Assembly (NCBI GenBank): GCA_024401715.1
Contig: JAKSKO010000010.1
Location: forward strand, 1-43,835
DNA length: 43,835 nucleotides
Reading direction: 5' to 3'
Source: Bacteroidales bacterium
GTDB taxonomy: Bacteria > Bacteroidota > Bacteroidia > Bacteroidales > UBA932
Part shown: positions 33,336 to 42,118 of the stretch, piece after piece
Position numbering within the stretch: position 1 is the first letter of the stretch
Layout of the letters: the number at the start of each line of letters is the position of its first letter
Notes under the pieces: generated by a model
Told to the model about the DNA's origin: nothing
Database searches by the model: none
Seen by the model: the letters and a program-made list of their open reading frames with translations, nothing else
Position numbers and translations under genes: made by a program

Positions 33336-34841
33336 ATGGACAACAATACATTCCTGTGGTTTCTGCTGGCCTTCGTGGCATACACCACACTGCTATTCGC
33401 AATATCGGCAATAACATCCAGAAAGAGCAGCACGGCGTCTTTCTTCGGCGGAGAGCGCAAAACCCCGTGGCCCATCGTGGCCTACGGCATGATAGGCTCT
33501 TCCATTTCCGGCGTAAGCTTCATATCCGTGCCTGGCAACGTGTGGGTGCAGAACTTTTTCTACATGCCCATGGTCCTTGGCTTTATCGTGGGTTATGTTG
33601 TCATAGCGCATGTCCTGCTGCCCCTGTACTACCGAATGGGGCTCACTTCAATCTACACCTATCTGGGCGAAAGGTTCGGCCGTAAGACACACATCACAGG
33701 AACCGTAACCTTCATGGTTTCACGCCTGCTGGGGGCCGCCGCACGCCTTTTCGTTGTTGTGGTGGTGCTGTACACCTTCATCCCCGCGGGCATGATAGAG
33801 GCCCTGGGATCCACAGGCACCTACGCACTCATAAGCGCCGTTTTCCTTGTACTGCTGTATCTCTACACCTATAAGGGCGGTGTGAAAACCATAATCTGGA
33901 CCGATGTGCTCCAGACCACCTTTATGCTGCTGGCCGTGGGTCTCACCATCTATTTCATTTGCAGGGACCTTGGCTGGAGCTTCGGCGGAATGATTTCCGA
34001 GGTGGGCTCTGCCGTGAATGGCAACCAGGGCAGCGTGGGATACGGACGCGCTTTCACAGACTGGTTCGACTGGGACTACGGCCACGGCACCAATGCGGTG
34101 AAGCAGTTCATTTCGGGCATCTTCGTAACCATCGCAATGACCGGCCTGGACCAGGCCATGATGCAGAAAAACCTGGCCTGCAAGAACCTTGCTGCCGCAC
34201 AGAAAAACATGTACACCACCTCCCTAATCATATTGGCGGTGAACCTTTTCTTCATGCTTCTGGGCGCTTTGCTTTGCGTCTATGCTTCACGCATGGGTGG
34301 TTTTGAAGCCCTGGGCATAAGCAAAACCGACGAGCTTTTCCCTATAATCGCCAGCCGATATCTGGGCACCGGAGTGGGCATCATCTTCCTCATAGGCCTC
34401 ATCTCCGCTTCCTACCCTTCCGCAGGTGCGGCGCTAACCTCCCTCACAACATCATTCTGTCTGGATTATCTGGGATCGAAACAGGAGAAGACACGCAGGA
34501 TGGTTCAGGCCGGGGTAGCCGTGGTATTCTTCGCAATCATCATGGTGCTTTGCATAGTTTCCAGCGATGCGGTAATCAACCTCATCTACAAGCTGGCATC
34601 CTATACCTACGGCCCTCTGCTGGGCATTTTCTTCTACGGCATACTTTCAAGGCGCAATGTGAGGGACTGGGCTGTGCCATATATCGCTGTTGCCTCTCCC
34701 CTTCTTTGCATAGCCATCAACCAGGGGCTGCGCGGTCTTTTCAACTTCGACCTGGGCTTCTCCCTGCTTATTGTAAACGCCCTTCTCACCTTCGCGCTGA
34801 TGCATGCTTTCAGCCTGAAGGCCGATAGGAAAACCCTGTAA
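33336..34841 (+). CDS. Sodium:solute symporter (SSS family)
   Basis: A 501-residue transporter with about 13 membrane segments and the SSS-type early stretch FFGGERKTPWPIVAYGMIGSSI split by a glycine turn. SSS/LeuT-fold conserved areas are the TGLDQAMMQKNLACKNL loop and the SASYPSAGAALTSLTTSFCLDYL stretch. It should co-transport Na+ and a small solute. The neighbouring BadF-type kinase suggests an amino sugar such as N-acetylmuramic acid or GlcNAc, by analogy with the Tannerella MurT-MurK-MurQ system; substrate is inference. Confidence 0.88.
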   Translation: MDNNTFLWFLLAFVAYTTLLFAISAITSRKSSTASFFGGERKTPWPIVAYGMIGSSISGVSFISVPGNVWVQNFFYMPMVLGFIVGYVVIAHVLLPLYYRMGLTSIYTYLGERFGRKTHITGTVTFMVSRLLGAAARLFVVVVVLYTFIPAGMIEALGSTGTYALISAVFLVLLYLYTYKGGVKTIIWTDVLQTTFMLLAVGLTIYFICRDLGWSFGGMISEVGSAVNGNQGSVGYGRAFTDWFDWDYGHGTNAVKQFISGIFVTIAMTGLDQAMMQKNLACKNLAAAQKNMYTTSLIILAVNLFFMLLGALLCVYASRMGGFEALGISKTDELFPIIASRYLGTGVGIIFLIGLISASYPSAGAALTSLTTSFCLDYLGSKQEKTRRMVQAGVAVVFFAIIMVLCIVSSDAVINLIYKLASYTYGPLLGIFFYGILSRRNVRDWAVPYIAVASPLLCIAINQGLRGLFNFDLGFSLLIVNALLTFALMHAFSLKADRKTL

Positions 34842-34845
34842 GACC

Positions 34846-35685
34846 ATGATACTCATCATAGAAAGCGGCGCAACCAAAAGCGACTGGCTGGCAATAAGCC
34901 GGGACGGCAGGCAGGAGTTTACGGCCAAACTTGCCGGCATGAACATAAGCACTGCCGGAACGGATTTCCTGGCCGAAGTGATTGCGGAAGCCGCAGCGCT
35001 TCTGCCCTGCAATCAGATAGGCGAAGTGTTCCTGTACGCGGCCGGCGTGCCTTCGGAAGAGAAAGTGCAGATATTGCGCAAGCTGTTCCTGCAGTCCTTC
35101 CCCTGCATCACATCTTTCTGCGTGGAAAGCGACCTTCTGGCGGCAGCACGCGCAGTTTGCGGGCACAATAGCGGCATTGCGGCAATAATCGGAACCGGCT
35201 CCAATTCATGCTTTTACGATGGCGGCAAGATTACGGAGCACGTCAATTGCGGCGGCTTCATCATTGGCGATGAGGGCAGCGCGGCAAAACTTGGCTCCCT
35301 CTTTCTGGCCGATCACATCAAGGGGCTTGTTCCCGCCGAAGTTGACGATGATTTCAATGCCCGTTTCGACGGCTCATACTCCGGAATCGTTTCCAGGATA
35401 TACGGTGCGGCGGCACCATCGGCATATCTGGGTTCCATTGCACCCTTCATCCTTTCGCACTATTCAAATCCCTATATCAAGGAGATGGTGGACGGGAATT
35501 TCAGGGCTTTCTTCAGCCGATGCATTTGCCGTTATCCAAAGGCCCCGATCGGCTTTGCCGGCGGTTTTGCCTGGGCATGCCGGGGCATCATAAGTGAGAT
35601 TGCCGCAGAGTACGGCCTGGAAATCTCCTGCTTCGTGAAATCTCCAATAGAGAATCTAGCGGCCTATCATCTGGGCTATAATTAA
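34846..35685 (+). CDS. BadF/BadG-type sugar kinase (N-acetylglucosamine/MurNAc kinase-like)
   Basis: A 279-residue ASKHA-fold kinase. The phosphate-1 loop is ESGATKSDW at residues 6-14. The adenosine/phosphate region is IIGTGSNSCFY near 115, followed by CGGFIIGDEGSAAKLG, the family GDEGS motif that binds the sugar. It ends with FAGGFAWACRG (phosphate-2/adenosine) and an SPIENLAAYHLG tail. Family members phosphorylate N-acetylhexosamines such as GlcNAc or MurNAc. It lies four bases after the symporter gene. No MurQ-type etherase is in the window. Confidence 0.85.
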   Translation: MILIIESGATKSDWLAISRDGRQEFTAKLAGMNISTAGTDFLAEVIAEAAALLPCNQIGEVFLYAAGVPSEEKVQILRKLFLQSFPCITSFCVESDLLAAARAVCGHNSGIAAIIGTGSNSCFYDGGKITEHVNCGGFIIGDEGSAAKLGSLFLADHIKGLVPAEVDDDFNARFDGSYSGIVSRIYGAAAPSAYLGSIAPFILSHYSNPYIKEMVDGNFRAFFSRCICRYPKAPIGFAGGFAWACRGIISEIAAEYGLEISCFVKSPIENLAAYHLGYN

Positions 35686-35690
35686 GCATA

Positions 35691-35786
35691 CGACTAGGAT
35701 AAAAGTTTTTCTCAAGTGGGCCCCGGCAATTAACCGCGGCGGTACGCGGATTGCCGCCCCATTCGAAAAGCCTTTCATCCTAGTCG
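35691..35786. repeat. 96-nt nested palindrome between convergent genes
   Basis: Arms 35691-35700 and 35777-35786 (CGACTAGGAT and complement) are perfect. Pairing resumes at 35702-35711 with 35765-35775, then 35718-35720 and an inner stem 35724-35730/35750-35756 (CGGCAAT/ATTGCCG) capped by 35734-35738/35745-35749 (CCGCG/CGCGG). It could be a two-way terminator, but the length and nested arms are unusual. No flanking direct duplication was seen. Confidence 0.75.
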
Positions 35787-35810
35787 AAACATGAAGTAAA
35801 TTAGTTAAGA

Positions 35811-36971
35811 TTAATTAAACTTAAGCAGTGACTCGGGGACGGCGGCGGCCATGGCCTTGTAGGCCTCTTCGCTAGGGTGCAGATGGTCTCCGGAATCGAA
35901 GCCCGGGGCGAAGGACAGCGGATCCCGACTGTCACGCACGGCCGCATCAAAATCCACAACTCCGTCAAAGGCGTCACAGACACGCATCCAGTTGTTGAAC
36001 GCGGTCCTAAGCTGGTCACGCATGTCGTTATAAGTACGCCAGCCTTTGATTGGCAGCAGGGTTCCGGCATAGGCCTTCAAGCCCAGCTTGTGCGCATGGT
36101 TCACATACAGGCTCAACGTGCCGTCGCAAAGGTCCTGCAACGTTGGCATATCACTCCAGGGACGGAAAGGATTCACTTCCAAGCCCACAGGGTGGATGAT
36201 ATCGTTGATGCCGTGCTGTATGATTACTGCATCGGCCCCAGCGGTGTTCAGTTCTATGGGGAACCTGGTCTCGCCCTTTAGGCCATAGGCCTGGTATGCA
36301 ATGCAGCTGTACTGCCTGAGAATTCGCGTTCCGCACACGGCGCGGCGTATCACAGAAACGTTGCCAAAGCCTTCCTCACGCGCACGGATGGCAAGATAAT
36401 CGGGCCAGCTCTGGGCGGTTATGCTGTCTCCGTAGCACACCAGGGCATGCTTGTCTTCGGTTGTTAGAATGTCCACGGTATTCAGGAAATAATACCATTT
36501 TGTTGCTCGGGTAAGTTCTGCGGGAAGCAGCGCTGCGGTAGCATAATCCCCATAGGTGTAGCTTCCGCCGCTAAGTGGCCCTGTCACCAGGGTTCCGGCA
36601 TTCATCTGGGTGCATTCGCCAAGATAGATGCTAACCTGCAGGATATCGCCGCTTTTCACATCAAGCGGGGCGGCATCGCTTTCCACTTCCTGCCCCGGCT
36701 GCATATGCAGCTGCTCCACACCGTGGAAGCAAAGGACTGTATCGGCAACCGCGCGTTTCCCCTCCCTTTCCAGAGCGATGACAACCCTTGTGATTGCAAC
36801 GGGTTCCGTGCCCGTGAGGTTGGAAAAACGCAGCCTCAGCGCACTGCCGTCAAAACACATCGGGATGGGATATCGCAGCGTGATATCCTTTGCGTAAACG
36901 CATTCCTTCCTGTCACTTATCGATGTTGCCGTGCCCCAGCACGCCACCCATTTTGTATGATTGTCCTTCAT
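35811..36971 (-). CDS. SGNH/GDSL hydrolase family protein
   Basis: A 386-residue protein with an N-terminal beta-rich region (about 1-165) and a C-terminal SGNH hydrolase. The nucleophile motif is YGDSITAQ (Ser183). The Asp/His pair is in the late block GDHLHPS (Asp362, His365), and HGINDI supplies the conserved Asn. There is no clear signal peptide, so it may be cytoplasmic or the start may be mis-set. Such esterases deacetylate sugars or act on lipids; the substrate is unknown. It lies 19 bases after the sirtuin gene on the minus strand. Confidence 0.88.
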   Translation of the reverse strand: MKDNHTKWVACWGTATSISDRKECVYAKDITLRYPIPMCFDGSALRLRFSNLTGTEPVAITRVVIALEREGKRAVADTVLCFHGVEQLHMQPGQEVESDAAPLDVKSGDILQVSIYLGECTQMNAGTLVTGPLSGGSYTYGDYATAALLPAELTRATKWYYFLNTVDILTTEDKHALVCYGDSITAQSWPDYLAIRAREEGFGNVSVIRRAVCGTRILRQYSCIAYQAYGLKGETRFPIELNTAGADAVIIQHGINDIIHPVGLEVNPFRPWSDMPTLQDLCDGTLSLYVNHAHKLGLKAYAGTLLPIKGWRTYNDMRDQLRTAFNNWMRVCDAFDGVVDFDAAVRDSRDPLSFAPGFDSGDHLHPSEEAYKAMAAAVPESLLKFN

Positions 36972-36990
36972 CTCCAGATTTTACTTGTCA

Positions 36991-37695
36991 TCATCGGCCT
37001 ATCATCTGCATGAATTCCTTCATGCCTGCCGTTGCTGTTGCGCGTATATGGATAAGGCGCGGATCGGACACCCTAAGGTCTGCCGGGTCTATGATATACA
37101 CCGGAACCCCCGCCCTTGCATACTGATACAGGCTTGCTGCCGGGTACACCTGCAGCGACGTTCCCACAATCAGCACTATATCGGCAGCCATTACGGCACG
37201 CGCCGCATCGCTTAGCTTCGGCACGGATTCCCCGAAAAATACGATATGCGGGCGAAGCTGCACTCCGTCAGCTGCCCTGTCCCCAAGCTTGACGCTGCCA
37301 TAGCCTATATCCTGCACCTTGGCCTCGCTGAAGCAGTCTGCATCACAGCAGCTGTCCTCCGGGCGCACCTTTGTAACTTCTCCGTGCAAATGAATCACAT
37401 TTGAAGAGCCGGCCCTTTCATGAAGGTTGTCCACATTCTGCGTGATCACAGTCACCTGATATTCCTTTTCCAGATTGGCGATATCGATATGGGCAGAGTT
37501 CGGACTCGCCTTTTCCAGATTGGCTCTCTGCATGTTGTAGAAATCCAGCACAAGGCCCGGGTTGCGGCGCCATCCATCAATGGAAGCAACCTCCATCGGA
37601 TCATAATTGTCCCAAAGCCCACCGTTGTCGCGGTAGGTTCCCAAGCCGCTTTCGGCGCTGACGCCCGCACCTGTAAGTATTGAAATCTTCTCCAT
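36991..37695 (-). CDS. Sir2 family NAD-dependent protein deacylase
   Basis: A 234-residue sirtuin. The NAD-binding start ILTGAGVSAESGLGTYR, TQNVDNLHERAG, the catalytic His104 in HLHGE and VGTSLQVYPAA are clear. The zinc-binding Cys pairs of classical sirtuins are missing, as is common in Bacteroidetes class III-like forms (DIGYGSVKLGD region). In the acyl pocket Tyr53 is kept, but the residue three places later is Gln56, with Arg57 after it, instead of the YxxR pair of CobB/SIRT5 desuccinylases. It may therefore prefer other acyl groups. Confidence 0.9.
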   Translation of the reverse strand: MEKISILTGAGVSAESGLGTYRDNGGLWDNYDPMEVASIDGWRRNPGLVLDFYNMQRANLEKASPNSAHIDIANLEKEYQVTVITQNVDNLHERAGSSNVIHLHGEVTKVRPEDSCCDADCFSEAKVQDIGYGSVKLGDRAADGVQLRPHIVFFGESVPKLSDAARAVMAADIVLIVGTSLQVYPAASLYQYARAGVPVYIIDPADLRVSDPRLIHIRATATAGMKEFMQMIGR

Positions 37696-37729
37696 AAGGA
37701 ATCAGGAATATACGTTAATTTACAAATTA

Positions 37730-37752
37730 CCCTTCCTATGATTCAGGAAGGG
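37730..37752 (-). terminator. Hairpin after the small secreted protein
   Basis: An eight-bp stem CCCTTCCT/AGGAAGGG with a seven-base loop, 27 bases past the stop of the minus-strand gene at 37779. Only a weak T tract (GTAATTTG) follows. Confidence 0.55.
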
Positions 37753-37778
37753 CAAATCACAATATGTTCGGAAAGAAA

Positions 37779-38231
37779 TTATTTCTTTGCTGTTTTTACC
37801 TTATAATAAGGGGTATTGTAGGTAAGACGTGCATAACCGTCAATAACCTGCAGTTTAAGCTGTGTACCGTCCTTGTCAACAAGATAGGTTGGAACGCCGT
37901 CATGGCTATCCACCTGATGATAGAGGATGTTGAGGATTTCTGTATAATATTTCAGAACAAGTTCTGCCTTACCCTCTGTAGGAACGTCAACGATAAGCTG
38001 TCCCAGATGACCGGGCTGTGCCACGTCAAGATAATTGGCGCTCATGTATATATGCTGGCCACGGCAATCTCCCTGGAGGCAGTTGCGCTCCTGATTATAG
38101 GTGTAGCCGCGCTTAGCGATTTCCTGGATAATCTTGTTGTAAGAACCGTTAAGATCGATTCCGTCAAACTCAAATGCATTCGCACAAAGTGAAGAAAGCA
38201 AAAGAGAAGCCAATAGGATAATTTTCTTCAT
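37779..38231 (-). CDS. Secreted protein of unknown function
   Basis: A 150-residue protein with a strong signal peptide (MKKIILLASLLLSSLCANA). The mature part is a small mixed alpha/beta protein with two cysteines (NCLQGDCRG) that could form a disulfide. I recognise no domain. It has its own promoter and a hairpin downstream, so it is monocistronic. A periplasmic location is likely. Confidence 0.75.
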   Translation of the reverse strand: MKKIILLASLLLSSLCANAFEFDGIDLNGSYNKIIQEIAKRGYTYNQERNCLQGDCRGQHIYMSANYLDVAQPGHLGQLIVDVPTEGKAELVLKYYTEILNILYHQVDSHDGVPTYLVDKDGTQLKLQVIDGYARLTYNTPYYKVKTAKK

Positions 38232-38262
38232 AGCGTTAGTGTTTTAAATTCTACTTACCTAA

Positions 38263-38270
38263 CAAAAATA
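38263..38270 (-). promoter_or_regulatory. -7 box TATTTTTG, small secreted protein
   Basis: Consensus on the minus strand, 31 bases before the ATG at 38231. Confidence 0.45.
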
Positions 38271-38359
38271 CTCCTTCTTGTGCAAATAACCAAACTATTC
38301 TCTTATTTTTTGGCACAGTTTTGGATATCGCAACTCCGCACAAACAAAAAAGAACGATT

Positions 38360-39070
38360 ATGAGAAAGAGATTCACACTTGCCGCAGCAATGCTCATGAC
38401 ATCCGCATTGTTTGCATCGGCCGCACTGAAGGCCCAGAACAGCAATGAAATCGCAAACTACATTGAAGTGGATGGATATGCCGAGCAGGAAATTGCACCT
38501 GACACCTTCTATCTAAGAGTGGATATCAGGGAAGAGGATTCAAAAGGAAAGAAGAGCCTGGAACAGCAGCAGAAGGCCATGATATCGGCACTGAAAGCCC
38601 TTGGCGTGAATACAGACAAAGAACTTACACGTCTTGGCCTAAGCAGCAGCTTCCATGACAGGAAAAGCAATATGGCCGAAGCCGCATACCAGATAAAACT
38701 GAATGATGCAGAGCTGCTTGCCAAGGTTTGGCAGAAACTGGATGACGAGGGATTTTCACGGATAAGCTTCACGAAGGCCGAATATTCAAAGCTTGAGGAG
38801 AAGAAAAACGAATTGCGCCAGCAGGCTCTGATAAATGCAAAATCCCAGGCCGAAGCAATGGCAAAAGCCATAGGACAGAAGATAGGCAAATGTTTCAGGA
38901 TAAACAGCGGATACGTAAGCAATCCGGTTATTTACAGCCAGGCACGTCTGATGAGCAAAAGTTTCGAAGTTGATAGTTTCAATATGGCCGAAACCGAAGA
39001 AAGCGGAGGCATCATGTTCAACAACATCAAGCTGTCGGCAAACATAACAGCAAGATTTATTCTGGAGTAG
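38360..39070 (+). CDS. SIMPL/DUF541 domain secreted protein
   Basis: A 236-residue protein with a signal peptide (MRKRFTLAAAMLMTSALFAS then AALKAQ). The SIMPL (DUF541) signature is present: EVDGYAEQEIAPDTFYLRVDI near the start (split by a proline) and INAKSQAEAMAKAIGQKIGK in the second half. The family is periplasmic or outer membrane associated with no firmly known role. The ATG at 38360 begins at the signal peptide; an upstream in-frame start at 38321 lacks that logic. Confidence 0.88.
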   Translation: MRKRFTLAAAMLMTSALFASAALKAQNSNEIANYIEVDGYAEQEIAPDTFYLRVDIREEDSKGKKSLEQQQKAMISALKALGVNTDKELTRLGLSSSFHDRKSNMAEAAYQIKLNDAELLAKVWQKLDDEGFSRISFTKAEYSKLEEKKNELRQQALINAKSQAEAMAKAIGQKIGKCFRINSGYVSNPVIYSQARLMSKSFEVDSFNMAETEESGGIMFNNIKLSANITARFILE

Positions 39071-39076
39071 GAGGAT

Positions 39077-39112
39077 TTTCAGGCGACAAATCATTATATT
39101 TGCCGCCTGAAA
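39077..39112 (+). terminator. Terminator after the SIMPL gene overlapping a promoter
   Basis: A nine-bp stem TTTCAGGCG/CGCCTGAAA, one mismatch, then five further pairs and a six-base loop; CTTTTCTT follows. The -7 box of the next gene lies inside the hairpin. Confidence 0.72.
39095..39102 (+). promoter_or_regulatory. -7 box TATATTTG, CocE-like hydrolase
   Basis: Consensus box within the preceding terminator hairpin, 23 bases before the ATG at 39126. Confidence 0.55.
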
Positions 39113-39125
39113 CTTTTCTTGGGCC

Positions 39126-41051
39126 ATGAAAAAACACATCTTTCTTCTCATTTGTCTATGCCTGGCCGGCCTCTATTGTGCCCAAGCCCAGAGCGTGGAG
39201 GATCTCTACACAAAAACCGAAGTAGACATAAAAATGCGTGACGGAGTGAAGCTTCACACCATTATTTACGAGCCGAAGGACAAAAGCGTGAAACATCCCG
39301 TAATGATGGAAAGAACCTGTTATTCCAGTGCTCCGTACGGAGAAGGAAAGTTCAGGAATCTGGCCGCCTACGGCCCGTATTATGAGGCAAGGTATATCTT
39401 CGTTTTCCAGGACGTGAGGGGAAAATTCATGTCCGAAGGCGAATATGACGACATCCGTCCGTTCATAGAAAACAAGAAACTTTACAAGAAAGAGGCCAGG
39501 AACATAGGCAACACAGATGAGGCCAGCGACACCTACGATACCGTTGAATGGATAGTGAAAAACACCAACAATAACGGTTGCGTTGGCCAGCAAGGCATTT
39601 CCTATCCCGGTTTCTATGCCACCATGGGCGCACTTTCCGGCCATCCTGCAATGAAGGCGGTTTCTCCGCAGGCTCCGGTTACAGACTGGTTCCACGGCGA
39701 TGACGTACACCATAACGGAGCCTTTTTCCAGAGCGAAATGGTGGCATTCCAGCCTTTTTTCGAATATATGGCGTCCAACAGGAACGTGCGTTATGCCAAG
39801 GACGGTAAAAGGCCTCAATTCAAATTTCCGGAGCTTTTCCATAACGACGGCTACAGTGATTTCCTGAAGATTGGCACCTACGCCAATATCACAAAGGCCT
39901 ACGGAGACTCTCTTTCCTATCTGCGAACCATCAGGGAGCACCCTAACTGGGACGAATACTGGATCAGCCACACCGTAACCGAGGGGCACCTGCACGATGT
40001 GAAGCCGGCCGTGATGGTTGTAGGCGGTCTTTTCGACAAAGAGGACTGTTACGGCGCCTTTGCAACCTACAAGGCAATCAAAGAGCAGAGTCCGGACACA
40101 GAGCTGTATCTAGTGGAAGGTCCCTGGTACCATGGCGCATGGACACGCGAGATGACGGAATTCTGGGATAAGATATACTTCGGCAAGGAAGCTGTGTCTG
40201 AATACTACATAAACAACATAGAATATCCATTCTTCGCCTATTATCTTGAAGGCAAAGGGGAAAAGCCACAGGCCGGAGCCCTTGTATTTGACTCCGGAAC
40301 CAGAAGCTGGAACCATTACGGCAACAACTGGCCTCTGGTATGCAGGGAGGAAGCAACTCCTTTCTATCTGTATGCAGACGGCAGCATCGGCACTGATGCT
40401 CCGAAAGAGACGGCGGCGGTTATTGGATATGTAAGCGACCCCGCCAGGCCGGTTCCTTACCGCGGCACAATAGATTCCCGCACCAGTCTCAACTATATGA
40501 TTGACGATCAAAGATTTGCATCGCAGCGCCCGGACGTCCTGTGCTTCCAGACAGAGACTCTGGAGCAGGACATGAGCCTTAAGGGAGAGATTGAGGTTGA
40601 GCTGATGGTGGACATAAGCACCACCGATGCGGATTTCATTGTGAAGGTCATTGATGTATATCCCGACGGTTTCAGCTGGAGGCAGGAGCTGGGAATTCCA
40701 CGGGACAGTGACATTGCTGTTCCACAATACGTGATGGGCGGCTACCAGATGCTGGTGCGCGGTGAAGTGATGAGGGGAAAATACCGCAACAGTTTTGCCG
40801 ATCCCCAGCCTTTCCAGCCCGGAGAGACCACCAAAGTAAGCTTCACCATGCCGGACATCTCCCACACCTTCAAGGCGGGGCACAAGCTTATGATACAAAT
40901 CCAGAGCAGCTGGTTCCCTCTTGTAGACAGGAATCCGCAGACATTCTGTGACATCTACAGCTGCGGGGAAGATGCATATATGAAAAGCACAGTGAACATA
41001 CACTGCGAAGCGGAAGCCCCGTCAATGGTGAAGCTCCCGCTTGTAAAATAA
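39126..41051 (+). CDS. CocE/NonD family secreted hydrolase (X-Pro dipeptidyl-peptidase-like)
   Basis: A 641-residue protein with a signal peptide ending at AQA|Q. The alpha/beta hydrolase core has the nucleophile in GISYPG (Ser159), a cap region, and the later GGLFDKEDCYG and EGPWYHGAW segments that supply Asp and His. The C-terminal galactose-binding-like jelly-roll (about 400-640) is typical of CocE/X-Pro peptidases. It probably hydrolyses an ester or N-terminal peptide bond outside the inner membrane; substrate unknown. Confidence 0.9.
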   Translation: MKKHIFLLICLCLAGLYCAQAQSVEDLYTKTEVDIKMRDGVKLHTIIYEPKDKSVKHPVMMERTCYSSAPYGEGKFRNLAAYGPYYEARYIFVFQDVRGKFMSEGEYDDIRPFIENKKLYKKEARNIGNTDEASDTYDTVEWIVKNTNNNGCVGQQGISYPGFYATMGALSGHPAMKAVSPQAPVTDWFHGDDVHHNGAFFQSEMVAFQPFFEYMASNRNVRYAKDGKRPQFKFPELFHNDGYSDFLKIGTYANITKAYGDSLSYLRTIREHPNWDEYWISHTVTEGHLHDVKPAVMVVGGLFDKEDCYGAFATYKAIKEQSPDTELYLVEGPWYHGAWTREMTEFWDKIYFGKEAVSEYYINNIEYPFFAYYLEGKGEKPQAGALVFDSGTRSWNHYGNNWPLVCREEATPFYLYADGSIGTDAPKETAAVIGYVSDPARPVPYRGTIDSRTSLNYMIDDQRFASQRPDVLCFQTETLEQDMSLKGEIEVELMVDISTTDADFIVKVIDVYPDGFSWRQELGIPRDSDIAVPQYVMGGYQMLVRGEVMRGKYRNSFADPQPFQPGETTKVSFTMPDISHTFKAGHKLMIQIQSSWFPLVDRNPQTFCDIYSCGEDAYMKSTVNIHCEAEAPSMVKLPLVK

Positions 41052-41080
41052 GAAAATTTCCAAGGATTACTTTCCCGGGA

Positions 41081-41662
41081 TTACTGTCTGCGAAGTTTAA
41101 TCTGGCCGTTTGTATCGTCCAGAGACTCCACTATTGCAATAGACTCCAGATGATAGCCTTCCATGCGAAGTTCCTTTCCTCCGCGCTGGCTGGCCTTTTC
41201 AACAGCCACGGCAAGGCCCACAACCTCACCTCCGGCCTGCACCGTGATATCTATCATCGCACGTGCAGCCTCGCCATCGGCCAGGAAATCGTCCACTACA
41301 AGAACCTTGTCATCGGGGTTGAGATACTGTTTCAAGACAAAGACATCATTCATTTTCTGATGCGTAAAAGAGTAGGCGCTTGAAACGTATTTATCGTCAT
41401 TCGTTGTTTTGGAAGAACCTTTTTTTGCAAAAACCACCGGAACATCATAAAGGTCTCCAAGCATCACGGCGATAGGAATACCGCTGCTCTCTATCGTGAG
41501 GATCTTGGTAACTTCCGTATCGGCAAATCTGCGTTTGATTTCTTCCGCAATCCATTTGATGAGGCGGATGTCCAGCTGGTGATTAAGAAAGCCGCCGACG
41601 TTCAGGGTGCTGCTGTCTATCACCCTGCCGTCTTTCATTATTCTTTCTTCAAGTACGTTCAT
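41081..41662 (-). CDS. xpt: Xanthine phosphoribosyltransferase
   Basis: A 193-residue purine salvage enzyme that converts xanthine and PRPP to XMP. The PRPP-binding loop VLVVDDFLADGEAA and the early ESSGIPIAVMLG segment are present, as is the Xpt-type FAKKGSSKT turn. Length equals that of other Xpt proteins. It has its own promoter box at 41693-41700; no purine riboswitch is visible in the short leader. Confidence 0.95.
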   Translation of the reverse strand: MNVLEERIMKDGRVIDSSTLNVGGFLNHQLDIRLIKWIAEEIKRRFADTEVTKILTIESSGIPIAVMLGDLYDVPVVFAKKGSSKTTNDDKYVSSAYSFTHQKMNDVFVLKQYLNPDDKVLVVDDFLADGEAARAMIDITVQAGGEVVGLAVAVEKASQRGGKELRMEGYHLESIAIVESLDDTNGQIKLRRQ

Positions 41663-41692
41663 ATTTTGTTATTCAGGTCTTGGTTATTCAAG

Positions 41693-41700
41693 CAAATATA
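41693..41700 (-). promoter_or_regulatory. -7 box TATATTTG, xpt
   Basis: Consensus on the minus strand, 30 bases before the xpt ATG and four bases after the stop of the upstream gene. Confidence 0.6.
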
Positions 41701-41703
41701 GCA

Positions 41704-42114
41704 TTATTTCCGAATCTCGCAATAGACAACGTATGCAATATAAGCAAGTATTATGGCAATTTCGGAAAACATGAAAATATGATTGCCCGATGTTGCACCA
41801 ACGCCCATAGAACAGGTGATGAAGGCCGACAGTGCAAGCACGGCGGCTGAAATGTAGTACTGCCTGTGCTGTTTCACTTCCACGAAACGGGCTATCAGCT
41901 TTTCGGCAATCCGTCCTGCAATGCGTATGATGCAGATTGCAAGCGGGTACATATATACCACCCACACAGGAGCCACCGATGAATATTCTCCGGCAAGATT
42001 GTAATGCATTGGGAAACCGTCCGGGAATTTGCCGGCAGCATAGAATGCAAGGGCGAAGCATAAGATTACGAGAAGCTGCGATGCAGACCAAAGGAGTCTG
42101 TAAGTCTTTGTCAT
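41704..42114 (-). CDS. DUF1648-like membrane protein
   Basis: A 136-residue protein with four likely membrane segments and the early motif FPDGFPMHYNLAGE, resembling DUF1648 (P-x-HY/HW-N-x-x-G-E). Function unknown. The ATG at 42114 follows the stop of the esterase gene by four bases, so the two are probably co-transcribed. The longer frame up to 42216 lies inside the esterase gene. Confidence 0.72.
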   Translation of the reverse strand: MTKTYRLLWSASQLLVILCFALAFYAAGKFPDGFPMHYNLAGEYSSVAPVWVVYMYPLAICIIRIAGRIAEKLIARFVEVKQHRQYYISAAVLALSAFITCSMGVGATSGNHIFMFSEIAIILAYIAYVVYCEIRK

Positions 42115-42118
42115 GGTT

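Noticed and set aside
41663-41703. Purine riboswitch ahead of xpt
   Set aside because: The leader is about 30 nt, too short for the purine aptamer, and none of its conserved core is visible.
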